The notes under the pieces: generated by a model
The model's input: the letters and a program-made list of their open reading frames with translations, nothing else
What the model was told of the DNA's origin: nothing
The model's database searches: none
In this document: positions 49,252-58,479 of the stretch, piece by piece
How the letters are laid out: the number at the start of each line of letters is the position of its first letter
How positions within the stretch are numbered: position 1 is the first letter of the stretch
Origin: Faecalibacterium prausnitzii
Lineage (GTDB): Bacteria; Bacillota; Clostridia; Oscillospirales; Ruminococcaceae
Assembly (NCBI GenBank): GCA_004558805.1
Contig: SFDE01000006.1
Span: forward strand, 1-64,000
DNA: 64,000 nt
Direction: 5' to 3'
Position numbers and translations under genes: made by a program

Positions 49252-51093
49252 TTATTCTTTTTCGGCGCTATCGTCCCGGTTCAGGATCTCCATGAATTCC
49301 TCGCCGGTGATAGTCTCCTTCTCGTAGAGGAACCGTGCCAGCTGGTCCAGTTTTTCCCGGTTGTCGGTGAGGATACGGATCGCCTTTTCATGCTGGGTCT
49401 TTACCAGTTCCACAACCTTCTGGTCGATCTCCCGCTGGGTCTGTGCCGAGCATGCCAGAGAGGTGTCGCCGCCCAGATACTGGTTGGTGACGGTTTCCAG
49501 TGCCACCATATCAAACTCTTCGCTCATGCCATAGCGGGTCAGCATGGCACGTGCCAGCTTGGTCGCCTGCTCGATATCGTTGGAAGCGCCGGTGGTAACC
49601 GAGTTGAATGCCACTTCCTCGGCAGCTCTGCCGCCGGTGAGGGTGGCGATCTTATTTTCCAGCTCTTCCTTGCTCATCAGGTAGTGGTTGCCCTCGTCCA
49701 CCTGCATGGTGTAGCCCAGAGCGCCGGAGGTGCGGGGGATAATGGTGATCTTTTGTACCGGGGCAGAGTGGGTCTGCTTTGCCGCCACCAGTGCGTGACC
49801 GATCTCATGATACGCCACAATGCACTTTTCCTTGTCCGTAAGGATGGAATTCTTCTTCTGGTAACCGGCAATGACCACCTCGATGCTTTCCTCAAGGTCT
49901 GCCTGCGTGACGCTCTTGCGTCCGGCACGGACCGCCCGCAGCGCCGCCTCGTTGACGATGTTTGCCAGTTCTGCGCCGGATGCACCGGATGCCATCCGTG
50001 CCACGGTATTGAAGTCCACACCCGGAGCGATCTTTATCTTTTTGGCGTGGACCTTCAGGATCTCTTCACGACCCTTCAGGTCCGGCAGTTCCACCGGTAC
50101 TCGGCGATCAAAGCGACCGGGGCGGGTCAGCGCCGGATCCAGGGAATCCGGGCGGTTAGTGGCAGCAAGGATGATGACCCCGTTGTTGCCCTCGAAACCG
50201 TCCATCTCGGTGAGCAGCTGGTTCAGGGTCTGCTCCCGTTCGTCGTTGCCCCCCAGATTGCCGCTGTTGCGCTTCTGACCGATGGCGTCGATCTCATCAA
50301 TAAACACGATGCAGGGTGCCTTTTCTTTTGCCTGCTTGAACAGGTCCCGGACCTTGGAGGCACCCATGCCCACGAACATCTCCACAAACTCCGAGCCGGA
50401 GATGGAGAAAAAGGGCACGTTGGATTCGCCTGCCACTGCTTTGGCAAGCATGGTCTTGCCGGTGCCCGGAGGGCCTACCAGCAAAATGCCCTTGGGCATG
50501 GAGGCACCGATCTCCTCATACTTGCTGGGGTCGTGGAGGTAGTTGACGATCTCCTGCAGGTTTTCCTTTGCCTCGTCCTCGCCTGCTACATCCGCAAACC
50601 GGATGCCGTGGGTGGACTGGACATAGACCTTGGCGTTGGATCTTCCTGCGCCGCCAAACATCATGGCGCCGGGTCCGCCTCCTGCCTTTTCCATCAGCTT
50701 TTTGTTCATCTGGTTGCCGATGAAGCTGAACAGCAGGATGGGCAGCACGAACCAGATCAGAAAACTCAGCACCGGGGAGCCCTGCTCCACGATCTCGCTG
50801 GAGAACTGGGCGCCTGCCTCGTAGAGGCGCTGGGTCAGCCCGGGGTCGTTCATGACGCCGGTTCTGAATATCTTACTGTTGTCTTTGTCGGTGAATACGA
50901 TCTGGTTGGTCTGGATATCCACCTTGCCGATGTTGTCCTCTTCGGTCATGCTCATAAAGGTGCCATAGTCCACTTCCTGCACCTGCCGCTCGGTGAGCCA
51001 GGGCACAAGCACAAAGTTGAGGACCAGCAGCACGATCAGCACGATGGCGTAGTAGATCGCCAAAGGCTTTTTGGAAGGCTTGACTTCTTTCAT
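49252..51093 (-). CDS. ftsH: ATP-dependent zinc metalloprotease FtsH
   Basis: 613 residues from the ATG at 51093 (AGGAGG upstream). Two membrane helices (about 13-33 and 105-125) flank an extracytoplasmic domain. The AAA domain has GPPGTGKT, Walker B CIVFIDEIDAI and the second-region RPGRFDRR. The protease domain has the zinc motif HEIGH. Degrades misfolded membrane proteins. The C-terminal tail is short. Confidence 0.98.
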   Translation of the reverse strand: MKEVKPSKKPLAIYYAIVLIVLLVLNFVLVPWLTERQVQEVDYGTFMSMTEEDNIGKVDIQTNQIVFTDKDNSKIFRTGVMNDPGLTQRLYEAGAQFSSEIVEQGSPVLSFLIWFVLPILLFSFIGNQMNKKLMEKAGGGPGAMMFGGAGRSNAKVYVQSTHGIRFADVAGEDEAKENLQEIVNYLHDPSKYEEIGASMPKGILLVGPPGTGKTMLAKAVAGESNVPFFSISGSEFVEMFVGMGASKVRDLFKQAKEKAPCIVFIDEIDAIGQKRNSGNLGGNDEREQTLNQLLTEMDGFEGNNGVIILAATNRPDSLDPALTRPGRFDRRVPVELPDLKGREEILKVHAKKIKIAPGVDFNTVARMASGASGAELANIVNEAALRAVRAGRKSVTQADLEESIEVVIAGYQKKNSILTDKEKCIVAYHEIGHALVAAKQTHSAPVQKITIIPRTSGALGYTMQVDEGNHYLMSKEELENKIATLTGGRAAEEVAFNSVTTGASNDIEQATKLARAMLTRYGMSEEFDMVALETVTNQYLGGDTSLACSAQTQREIDQKVVELVKTQHEKAIRILTDNREKLDQLARFLYEKETITGEEFMEILNRDDSAEKE

Positions 51094-51321
51094 GGTTGGA
51101 TTCCTCCTGTATAAGATAAAGGATGCAGCTTGCTGCATCCGGGGGTCTGGGTACAGTATAGCACGTCCCTTTGCCCCGGGACAGCGCTTTGAGGAGATGT
51201 TTCCAAAAACTTCTCAGAAACTTAACAAAGGTCCGCAGGAACGGTACTCGATAAAGAAAAAATAAGCCGCTGGTCACAGAACTGCAAAAGTTCTGCGCTA
51301 TAATAAAGAAAAGTCTGCATC

Positions 51322-51350
51322 TTGCAAAACGGGTGCAGATGGAGTATGAT
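51322..51350 (+). promoter_or_regulatory. Promoter of the GT51 gene
   Basis: TTGCAA (51322-51327), 17 nt, TATGAT (51345-51350). A TATAAT at 51299 lacks a good -35. The rest of 51094-51321 holds nothing identifiable. Confidence 0.65.
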
Positions 51351-51388
51351 AGGACAATTCATTTGTGTTTACCGGAAAGGAACGGACC

Positions 51389-52135
51389 ATGCATAGATTC
51401 TTAAAAACCATGAAGCAGCTGGTGATCACGGTGCTGTTACTTATATTACTTGCCCTTTTGGCGGCAGGAGGGTATTTTGCGGTGGAGGGGCACCGGCTGT
51501 ACCAAAAGACAGTGGAAAACCGCCCTGTTGCTGCCCTGTACGGGGAGATCTCCGGCAGGGAGGATTTTGTGTCCTTCCGGGCGCTGCCCACTACCTATGT
51601 AAACGCTGTCATCGCAACGGAGGATGAGCGGTTTGAGCGGCATGGGGGAGTGGACCCTCTGTCCATCCTCCGGGCGCTATGGACCGATCTGCGTACCGGC
51701 AGCCTTGCAGAGGGCGGCAGCACCATTACCCAGCAGCTGGCAAAGAACCAGCTGTTCACTCAGGAAAAACATCTGGCACGGAAGGCGGCGGAGATGTTTG
51801 CGGCGCTGGAGATCGAAAGACAGTACAATAAAGAGGAGATCTTTGAGATGTATGTCAACACCATCTACTTTGGCAGCGGCTACTACGGCATAGCCGAGGC
51901 AGCGCAGGGCTACTTTGGCAAGTCTCCGGCGGAGCTTACCGATGCAGAAGCCGTGATGCTGGCAGGGCTGCCCAATGCCCCCTCCGTCTATTCCCCCAAC
52001 AGCAGCCCGGAGCTTGCCCTCCGCCGCACGCAGGTGGTGCTCCGGCGGATGGTGAGCTGCCACAAGCTGACCCGGCAGCAGGCAGACGCTCTTGCCGCAC
52101 AGGCGGCAGAGCTGCGGGTATTGCCGGTACAGTAA
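51389..52135 (+). CDS. Monofunctional peptidoglycan glycosyltransferase (GT51)
   Basis: 248 residues from the ATG at 51389. Membrane anchor (about 12-35), then the GT51 domain with the catalytic Glu in VIATEDERFERHGGVDP, GGSTITQQLAKNQ and the second Glu region KEEIFEMYVNTIYFG. No transpeptidase domain, so it is MtgA-like in architecture. Polymerises glycan strands from lipid II on the outer face of the membrane. Confidence 0.93.
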   Translation: MHRFLKTMKQLVITVLLLILLALLAAGGYFAVEGHRLYQKTVENRPVAALYGEISGREDFVSFRALPTTYVNAVIATEDERFERHGGVDPLSILRALWTDLRTGSLAEGGSTITQQLAKNQLFTQEKHLARKAAEMFAALEIERQYNKEEIFEMYVNTIYFGSGYYGIAEAAQGYFGKSPAELTDAEAVMLAGLPNAPSVYSPNSSPELALRRTQVVLRRMVSCHKLTRQQADALAAQAAELRVLPVQ

Positions 52136-52144
52136 ACAAAAACA

Positions 52145-52183
52145 CCCTGCAGCTGCTTCTGGACAGCTGCAGGGCGTTTTTTT
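52145..52183 (+). terminator. Terminator of the GT51 gene
   Basis: CCCTGCAGCTG/CAGCTGCAGGG stem, 8-nt loop, T7. Confidence 0.92.
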
Positions 52184-52209
52184 GCGGTATTTGGTTTGGT
52201 AAAGGAGGA

Positions 52210-52262
52210 ATCATGTAGCCCGGGGAAGTGACTGCGGCTTCACTTCCCGGTGCCATGATCAT
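52210..52262. repeat. Imperfect palindrome downstream of the exporter operon
   Basis: CCGGGGAAGTGA pairs with TCACTTCCCGG, extended by outer ATCATG/CATGAT. No T-tract on either strand, so termination is not assured. Confidence 0.5.
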
Positions 52263-52324
52263 ATCAGAAAAATACTGCGGAAATATGTTTCTTTTATGAA
52301 ACTTCTATGAATTGCAGCGGGGGG

Positions 52325-55300
52325 TCACTCCGGAGCCTTCATGCTTTCCACCATGCTGATGCGCTTTACATGACGGCGCATCACAAGGCAGACAAGGAAG
52401 TTGAACAGCATGGTCAACACCACGCTCAGCAGGTAGCTGCGGGGGGCAATGGTGCGGATGAACATGAGCTGGTCCATTTCCACCGTCAGGATGATGAACT
52501 TGTGCAGGGGTACTCCCAGCACAAGACCTGCCAGTGAGCCAAAGAAGGACAGAAGATCGATCTCCCGGAAGATATAGCGGTAGACCTCCTTGTCGTAGAA
52601 GCCCAGAACCTTGATGGTAGCGAGCTCCTTTTTGCGCTCGGCAAGATTGACGCTGATGAGGTTGTAGAGCACCACGGCGGCAAGTGCCGCTGCACAGAAG
52701 ATGATCAGCACCACCACGTAGTTCAGGCTGACGATAAGGTTGTCAAACATGAAGGTGGTGTCCTCGTTGAAGCTGACGGTGCTCACATAGTTGCAGTTCA
52801 GCATCTTGCTGCGCATCTCGCTGCAGCTTTCGGCAGTGTTGCACTGGGTGCTGCCCCACACCGTGTTCCAGGGTACGTCAGCGGTGTCCAGCACTGTTTC
52901 CAGCTCGCTGCGGGAGAGATAGAGCCGGGTGAACATGTAGTTTTCGGTGACACCGGTAAGAGTCAGAGGAACCCGCTCCCCGGAGGGGGCTTCCACCCAG
53001 ATGGTATCCCCGGCTTGTACCCCCAGATTCAGGGCGGTCTTTTCGGTAAGAATGACGCTGTCCTTCCCAAAGGGGATGGCATCGTGTCCCTTCCGGGTGC
53101 GGAAGGTCACATAGTCGGTAAGGGTGGAGTCCTCCTGCCCGCCTACGATGCTGACCCCGGCGCTTTCCCCGGCGGCGTTGTAGATAGTCACCGACTTTGT
53201 GTACAGGATGCCCCAGTCGTTGACCTTATCGCTGTTGTCCAGCAGGTCTGCCAGACCGTTTTCGGTGGTCAGCGCCTTTTCGTCACTGAGGGAGATGATC
53301 AGGTCATTGTGGGTCAGCTGCTCTGTCTGCTTGGTGACGATGGGCAGCAGGGAATCCTGCAGACCAAAGCCGATGAGCAGCAGGGCGGTGCAGCCCGCCA
53401 CACCCAGCACGGTCATAAAGAACCGCTTTTTGTACCGGAACAGGTTCCGGGCGGTGGTCTTTTGAGAGAAGCTCATCCGCTTCCACAAAGGAGTGATGTA
53501 CTCCAGGAAGATGCGTTTGCCCGCAATGGGGGCGCGGGGCAACAGCAGGGAAGCGGTCTTTTCCCGCAGGCTGGAACGGCAGGCGGTCCATGTGGCAAGA
53601 CCGATGACGGCTGCGCTGATGACCATGCTTGCCGCTGCCATACCGGGGTAGAAGTGCAGGGTAAAGGTGGGCAGGTGGAAGATCATCTGGTAGGCGTTCC
53701 ACATGATGATGGGGAACACCACAAAGCCCACCGCCATACCGACGATGCTGCCCAGCACACTGGCGGTGAGGGCATAGAAGATGTACTTGCCGGCGATGGA
53801 GGTGCGGGAGTAGCCAAGCGCTTTCAGAGTGCCCATCTGCAGGCGGTTTTCGTCCACCATGCGGGTCATGGTGGTGGTGGCGACCAGCGCTGCCACTAGG
53901 AAGAAGAACACCGGGAATACCCGGGAGATCGCCACCATGCGGTCGGCGTACTGTTCCCATGTGGCAATGCTGAGGGTGGAGCTGCGGTCCAGCACATACC
54001 ACTCACCTTTTTTGATCTGGTCCACCTGCTCCTCGGCGTCGTTCAGCTGCTGCAAGCCTTCTGCCAGCTGCTGCTGTGCCTGCGCCTTCTGCTCTTCGTA
54101 TTGGGTGCGGGAGTCCGCCAGCTGCTGCACGCCGCTGTGGTACTCCGCCCAGCCGGAATCCAGCTGGCTGCGGGCGTCCTCCAGCTTTTGCTGGGCGGCG
54201 CTGAACTGGCTGTAGGCGGTGGCGGTGCCGGTGGTCAGCCCCAGCTGCCCCTGCAGCACCGTCAGCTTCATTTTGCGCAGCGCCGCCTTTGCCTCGACGA
54301 CCAGCTGCTCATTGGACAGGTCGGGGGAGGAGATCAGCCCCTGAGTATACATCTGCCGCTTGCCTTCATCCAGCTGCTGCTGATAGCCCTGCAGCTGTCC
54401 GTTGATGTTGTCGTAGGCGTCCTGCGCCTTGGCAAGGGCGTCCCGCAGCTCGATGTAATCCTCGTCCTCCGGCTCCGCCTCGTCCAGCGCCTTCCGGGCG
54501 TTGTTGAGGGCGGCTTCGGCGTAGCCCAACAGGGGGTCCGCCACCTTTTTCAGGTTCACCAGCAGTTCGATCTGCTGCAGCTGATCTTCAAATTCCAGCA
54601 GCTGCTCTTCGCCGGCAAGGAGCTGGTCCGCACCGCTCTGCATGGTGTCCGGCAGCGCCTGCTGTTGTTTTGCCAGCTCTGCCTTGCCGGTACTGTATTC
54701 CGCTTCGCCTTTGTCCAGCTCCGCCTTGGCGCTGTCCAGCCGGCTCTGCGCCTCTGCCAGCTGCTGCTCCGCCTCTGCAAACTGGCGCTCCGCCTCTGCC
54801 TTTTGGTCATTGTAGGTCTGGCGTGCCTCCGCCAGCTTCTCGTTTGCATCATCTATGAGCTGGTTACGGCGCTGCAGACACTGGGCGGCACTGATGCTTT
54901 TCAGTCGGTCTGCCACCTTGTCCACCGCTGCCTGATATTCCTCGGAGTAATTGTCGTACAGACCGGCATTTTTCGCCTTGATATAGCAGACAGTATAGTA
55001 ATCGGCGGTCAGATTGCCCTCCGGTACAAAGACAAGGAACTCCAGCTGCCCGTTTCCGGCGGTGCTGGTCTCCCGGTCGGTGGAAAAGTGCAGGGGGTCC
55101 TGCACGTTGCCCACTACGGTAAACCGTTTCCGGCGGACCCCTTCGGTGTCCTCCGGCAGCTCCAGCACGGTGCCCTCTGCAATAGCGTTCCCGTAGCCCA
55201 TAACGTGGACCACGCACTCGTCTGCCGCCTGCGGCATCCGTCCGGACAGCAGCAGGGGACGGTTCATGTTTTCCGGGGTATCGGCGGCGGGGTCGCCGTT

Positions 55301-55633
55301 CAGCTGCTGCAGCTGCACCACGATGGTCTGGTCCTGACCCTGCCAGTTTGCCTCGGTGTCCAGAGTCTTTACCGCCATGACCTGCTCCACTCCATCGGTG
55401 GCGGCAATGGCGTTTACGTCCCCGGCGCTGAGACCCAGCGTGGAGAGCACCCGGATATCAAACACGTTTTGCTGTACATAGTAGGTCTGTCCCGCATGGC
55501 GCATATCCGGGGCAAAGCTCATGAGACCGGTGAGCATCATGACGCCCAGCATCACGATGCCGAACAGCGAGAGCATCCGGCTCAGGTTGCCCTTCATTTC
55601 CCGCAGGATGTTTTTGTGATAACTCTTCTGCAC
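52325..55633 (-). CDS. ABC transporter permease, FtsX type with long coiled coil
   Basis: 1102 residues. An N-terminal membrane helix (about 20-40) precedes an extracytoplasmic domain, then a coiled coil of some 290 residues (from about 245, with repeats such as AEQQLAEAQSRLDSAKAELDKGEAEY). FtsX domain 1 with three helices follows (about 580-700), then a second extracytoplasmic domain and FtsX domain 2 (about 985-1095). This is a MacB-superfamily mechanotransmission transporter of the large Gram-positive type. Works with the ATPase encoded 6 bp upstream. Substrate unknown; candidates are lipids, peptides or antibiotics. Confidence 0.9.
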   Translation of the reverse strand: MQKSYHKNILREMKGNLSRMLSLFGIVMLGVMMLTGLMSFAPDMRHAGQTYYVQQNVFDIRVLSTLGLSAGDVNAIAATDGVEQVMAVKTLDTEANWQGQDQTIVVQLQQLNGDPAADTPENMNRPLLLSGRMPQAADECVVHVMGYGNAIAEGTVLELPEDTEGVRRKRFTVVGNVQDPLHFSTDRETSTAGNGQLEFLVFVPEGNLTADYYTVCYIKAKNAGLYDNYSEEYQAAVDKVADRLKSISAAQCLQRRNQLIDDANEKLAEARQTYNDQKAEAERQFAEAEQQLAEAQSRLDSAKAELDKGEAEYSTGKAELAKQQQALPDTMQSGADQLLAGEEQLLEFEDQLQQIELLVNLKKVADPLLGYAEAALNNARKALDEAEPEDEDYIELRDALAKAQDAYDNINGQLQGYQQQLDEGKRQMYTQGLISSPDLSNEQLVVEAKAALRKMKLTVLQGQLGLTTGTATAYSQFSAAQQKLEDARSQLDSGWAEYHSGVQQLADSRTQYEEQKAQAQQQLAEGLQQLNDAEEQVDQIKKGEWYVLDRSSTLSIATWEQYADRMVAISRVFPVFFFLVAALVATTTMTRMVDENRLQMGTLKALGYSRTSIAGKYIFYALTASVLGSIVGMAVGFVVFPIIMWNAYQMIFHLPTFTLHFYPGMAAASMVISAAVIGLATWTACRSSLREKTASLLLPRAPIAGKRIFLEYITPLWKRMSFSQKTTARNLFRYKKRFFMTVLGVAGCTALLLIGFGLQDSLLPIVTKQTEQLTHNDLIISLSDEKALTTENGLADLLDNSDKVNDWGILYTKSVTIYNAAGESAGVSIVGGQEDSTLTDYVTFRTRKGHDAIPFGKDSVILTEKTALNLGVQAGDTIWVEAPSGERVPLTLTGVTENYMFTRLYLSRSELETVLDTADVPWNTVWGSTQCNTAESCSEMRSKMLNCNYVSTVSFNEDTTFMFDNLIVSLNYVVVLIIFCAAALAAVVLYNLISVNLAERKKELATIKVLGFYDKEVYRYIFREIDLLSFFGSLAGLVLGVPLHKFIILTVEMDQLMFIRTIAPRSYLLSVVLTMLFNFLVCLVMRRHVKRISMVESMKAPE

Positions 55634-55639
55634 TGTCTG

Positions 55640-56344
55640 TCACCACTCGATCTGTTCTACCGGCACCGGATGCTCGTTGACCCGATTGGACACGATCTTT
55701 CCGCTGCGTACCTGAATGATGCGGTCTGCCATGGCGGTCAGCGCCGTGTTGTGGGTAATGACGATCACGGTGCGCCCGGTCTCCCGGCAGGTGTTCTGCA
55801 AAAGGGCAAGCACCGCTTTGCCGGTCTTGTAGTCCAGCGCACCGGTGGGCTCATCGCAGAGCAGGAGCTTGGGGTTCTTGGCAAGGGCGCGGGCAATGGA
55901 CACCCGCTGCTGTTCGCCGCCGGAAAGCTGCGCCGGGAAGTTGTTCAGCCGCTCTCCCAGCCCCACCTCTCGCAGGGTCTCGGCGGGGTCCAGAGGCTCC
56001 CGGCAGATCTCGCTGGCAAGCTCCACATTTTCCAGCGCTGTCAGGTTCTGCACAAGGTTGTAGAATTGGAACACAAAGCCCACGTCGTACCGGCGGTAGG
56101 TGGTCAGTTCTTTCTCGGTAAAACGTGCCACGTCCTGTCCGTCCAGCCACACATGCCCCTCGTCGCAGCTGTCCATACCCCCCAGAATGTTCAGCAGGGT
56201 GGTCTTACCGGCGCCGGAGGGACCCACGATGATGCAGAATTCGCCCTTGTCCACAAAAAAGTTCAGATGGTCTGCGGCGGCGATCCGCACGCTACCGGTC
56301 TGATAGTATTTGGAAACATCTTCAAACTCTACAAAATGCTCCAT
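55640..56344 (-). CDS. ABC transporter ATP-binding protein, MacB/LolD type
   Basis: 234 residues. Walker A GPSGAGKTTLLN, Q-loop FVFQFYNLV, signature LSGGEQQRVSIARAL, Walker B LLLCDEPTGALD and the H-loop THN are intact. The DEPTGALD variant marks the MacB/LolD/FtsE group that pairs with FtsX-type permeases. AT-rich DNA (TATAATATAAC) lies just upstream, at 56380-56392. Confidence 0.95.
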   Translation of the reverse strand: MEHFVEFEDVSKYYQTGSVRIAAADHLNFFVDKGEFCIIVGPSGAGKTTLLNILGGMDSCDEGHVWLDGQDVARFTEKELTTYRRYDVGFVFQFYNLVQNLTALENVELASEICREPLDPAETLREVGLGERLNNFPAQLSGGEQQRVSIARALAKNPKLLLCDEPTGALDYKTGKAVLALLQNTCRETGRTVIVITHNTALTAMADRIIQVRSGKIVSNRVNEHPVPVEQIEW

Positions 56345-56508
56345 GGCGTGTTCTCCTTTTTTGGTGATTCTTTTACATATTATAATATAACATATTTCTC
56401 TCCGGTTTTGCAGACCTGTGCAGGCAAATTTTCAAAAACTTTACATTGAAAAATTCTTCCGTCCGGCAGCAGAAAGGTGAAACAAAAAATTTGAAAAAAG
56501 AGGAATTA

Positions 56509-56571
56509 ACCTATTGAAAAACTAGGTAGATGTGGGTATAATGCAGACAACAAATCCACCAACCTAGTAGG
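56509..56571 (+). promoter_or_regulatory. Promoter and CCTA/TAGG operators of the OAH sulfhydrylase unit
   Basis: TTGAAA (56514-56519), 17 nt, TATAAT (56537-56542). The -35 lies between inverted half-sites ACCTA (56509) and TAGGT (56523); a second palindrome CCTAGTAGG (56563-56571) lies just after the start site. The layout suits an Rrf2/CymR-like sulfur regulator, an inference from gene context. Confidence 0.65.
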
Positions 56572-56632
56572 GAACTGAAATTGAGGTCCCCGGCGTGATG
56601 GAGGAGTGGGAAAGTAAAGTCGGAAGGAGGGC

Positions 56633-56767
56633 ATGGAAATGAAACTGATCTGGAACGAGCTGCTGCATTCTAATTTCCGCTGTGGGCGAATGTGCAGGGA
56701 AGGGGCAGAACATCTTGCCGTGACCTGTGAAATGCCCTCTTGCGCACGAATGTGTACGGGAATGTGA
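56633..56767 (+). CDS. Cys-rich leader peptide (44 residues)
   Basis: ATG at 56633 with GGAAGGAGGG 2-3 nt upstream. The peptide has five Cys: RCGRMCREGAEHLAVTC and PSCARMCTG, ending at TGA 56765-56767. It lies between the promoter and a terminator (56797-56832) that precedes the sulfhydrylase gene. This is the layout of translation-coupled attenuation, with the Cys and Met codons as sensors. A stand-alone small protein or metal-binding peptide is the alternative. Too short for routine gene calling. Confidence 0.55.
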   Translation: MEMKLIWNELLHSNFRCGRMCREGAEHLAVTCEMPSCARMCTGM

Positions 56768-56796
56768 CAGGAACAGGATAACGCTGCTTTGGACTG

Positions 56797-56832
56797 CCCG
56801 ATGCTCTGCTGTACGGCGCATCGGGATTTTTT
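56797..56832 (+). terminator. Attenuator-type terminator before the OAH sulfhydrylase gene
   Basis: CCCGATGC (56797-56804) and GCATCGGG (56818-56825) form a stem, followed by ATTTTTT. It starts 30 nt after the leader peptide stop and ends 47 nt before the gene. Confidence 0.75.
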
Positions 56833-56878
56833 GTATCCGCAAATTATACTAAAAGTTGAAATAGAGAGGTAAAATACG

Positions 56879-58165
56879 ATGGCTAACTATAAATTTGAGA
56901 CCCTGCAGCTCCATGTCGGTCAGGAGACCGCCGATCCCGCTACCGATTCCCGGGCGGTGCCCATCTACCAGACCACTTCCTACGTGTTCCGCAACAGCCA
57001 GCACGCAGCAGACCGCTTTGGTCTGGCAGATGCCGGCAATATCTACGGTCGTCTGACCAACTCCACTCAGGATGTGTTCGAAAAGCGCATTGCTGCTCTG
57101 GAAGGCGGCGTTGCCGCCCTTGCCACCGCTTCCGGTGCTGCTGCCATCACCTATACCATCGAAGCGCTGGCACAGGCAGGGGACCACATCGTGGCGCAAA
57201 AGACCATTTACGGCGGCAGCTACAACCTGCTGGAGCACACCCTGAGCCAGTTTGGCGTCACCACCACCTTTGTCAACGTCCACGACCTTGCGGAGGTGGA
57301 AAACGCCATCCGTCCCAACACCAAGGCGGTGTATCTGGAGACTCTGGGCAACCCCAACAGCGACATCCCCGACATTGACGCCGTTGCCGCCATTGCCCAC
57401 AAGCACGGTCTGCCTCTGGTCATTGACAATACCTTTGGCACCCCCTATCTGATCCGTCCCATTGAGCACGGCGCAGACATCGTGGTCCATTCCGCCACCA
57501 AGTTCATCGGCGGTCACGGCACCACTCTGGGCGGCATCATCGTGGACAGCGGCAAGTTCGACTGGAAGGCAAGCGGCAAGTACGGCAACATTGCGGATCC
57601 CAACCCCAGCTACCACGGCGTCTCCTTTGCGGACGCCGCAGGTCCCGCCGCCTTTGTCACCTATATCCGCGCCATCCTGCTGCGGGACACCGGCGCCACC
57701 ATCTCTCCCTTTAACGCCTTCCTGCTGCTGCAGGGCACCGAGACTCTGAGCCTGCGCATTGAGCGTCATGTGGAGAACACCAAAAAGGTGGTGGAGTATC
57801 TGGCAAACCATCCTCTGGTGGAAAAGGTCAACCATCCCTCTCTGCCGGACCATCCGGACCATGCCCTGTATGAGAAGTACTTCCCCAACGGCGGCGCTTC
57901 CATTTTTACCTTCAACATCAAGGGCGGACGCAAAGAGGCGTTTGAATTTATTGATCACCTGAAGATCTTCTCCCTGCTGGCAAATGTTGCAGATGTGAAG
58001 AGCCTGGTGATCCATCCTGCTTCCACCACCCATTCCCAGCTCAACGATGAGGAGCTTGCCCAGCAGCAGATCTACCAGAACACCATCCGCCTGTCCATCG
58101 GCACCGAGCACATCGACGACATCCTCGCCGATCTGGAAGCCGGCTTTGCAGCGGTGAAGGGTTAA
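56879..58165 (+). CDS. O-acetylhomoserine sulfhydrylase
   Basis: 428 residues, Cys/Met metabolism PLP enzyme. Schiff-base Lys in VVHSATKFIGGHG, LETLGNPNSDIPDI, IDNTFGTPYL and LLQGTETLSLR match the OAH/OAS sulfhydrylase (MetY) subgroup rather than cystathionine lyases. Makes homocysteine from O-acetylhomoserine and sulfide; some homologues make cysteine. Controlled by the upstream operator and leader-peptide attenuator. Confidence 0.94.
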   Translation: MANYKFETLQLHVGQETADPATDSRAVPIYQTTSYVFRNSQHAADRFGLADAGNIYGRLTNSTQDVFEKRIAALEGGVAALATASGAAAITYTIEALAQAGDHIVAQKTIYGGSYNLLEHTLSQFGVTTTFVNVHDLAEVENAIRPNTKAVYLETLGNPNSDIPDIDAVAAIAHKHGLPLVIDNTFGTPYLIRPIEHGADIVVHSATKFIGGHGTTLGGIIVDSGKFDWKASGKYGNIADPNPSYHGVSFADAAGPAAFVTYIRAILLRDTGATISPFNAFLLLQGTETLSLRIERHVENTKKVVEYLANHPLVEKVNHPSLPDHPDHALYEKYFPNGGASIFTFNIKGGRKEAFEFIDHLKIFSLLANVADVKSLVIHPASTTHSQLNDEELAQQQIYQNTIRLSIGTEHIDDILADLEAGFAAVKG

Positions 58166-58212
58166 AATCAACGCCATTTTCAGTTTTGTCTCCTGAAATA
58201 GATCCATTCTTA

Positions 58213-58262
58213 CAACCAGCAGACCCGTTCCTCCGGAAAACCGGAGGGGCGGGTCTGCTGGC
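58213..58262 (+). terminator. Long hairpin after the OAH sulfhydrylase gene
   Basis: CCAGCAGACCCG with CGGGTCTGCTGG, and inside it CCTCCGG/CCGGAGG. Very stable but without a T-tract. Confidence 0.6.
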
Positions 58263-58322
58263 GTCCGGGGGACTTTGTGACAATTTACAAATTCTTAAAA
58301 ATTTTTTTGTAAAAAAGTTATA

Positions 58323-58445
58323 TGGACAATTCGGGCAGGATGTTGTATTATAGTGGCACAAGATTGTTACTCTCCACGAGGCATTACTTGTACACTTGCA
58401 TGCTCAGTTTAGATTGAAATGCGATGGTACTGTAAGTTTTCGCCT
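58323..58445 (+). promoter_or_regulatory. Promoter and RAT-like antiterminator site before licT-type gene
   Basis: TGGACA (58323-58328), 17 nt, TATTAT (58346-58351). The transcript begins with a sequence like a ribonucleic antiterminator: AGATTGTTACTC...GAGGCATTACTTG (58361-58390). Its 3' half can instead pair in a weak stem ACTTGTAC/GTAC-AAGT ending in TTTT (about 58385-58440). Suggests autogenous control. Confidence 0.6.
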
Positions 58446-58479
58446 TGGGGAGATTATTTTTTTGTGGGGCAGGTAAGCG

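Noticed and set aside
54101..56449. 782-residue open frame antisense to the FtsX-type permease and its ATPase
   Set aside because: The opposite strand encodes complete ABC transporter genes; the frame is an artefact of codon bias.
58213..58262. Long hairpin as a second antiterminator for the PTS regulator
   Set aside because: It lies upstream of the promoter at 58323 and so is not in that transcript.
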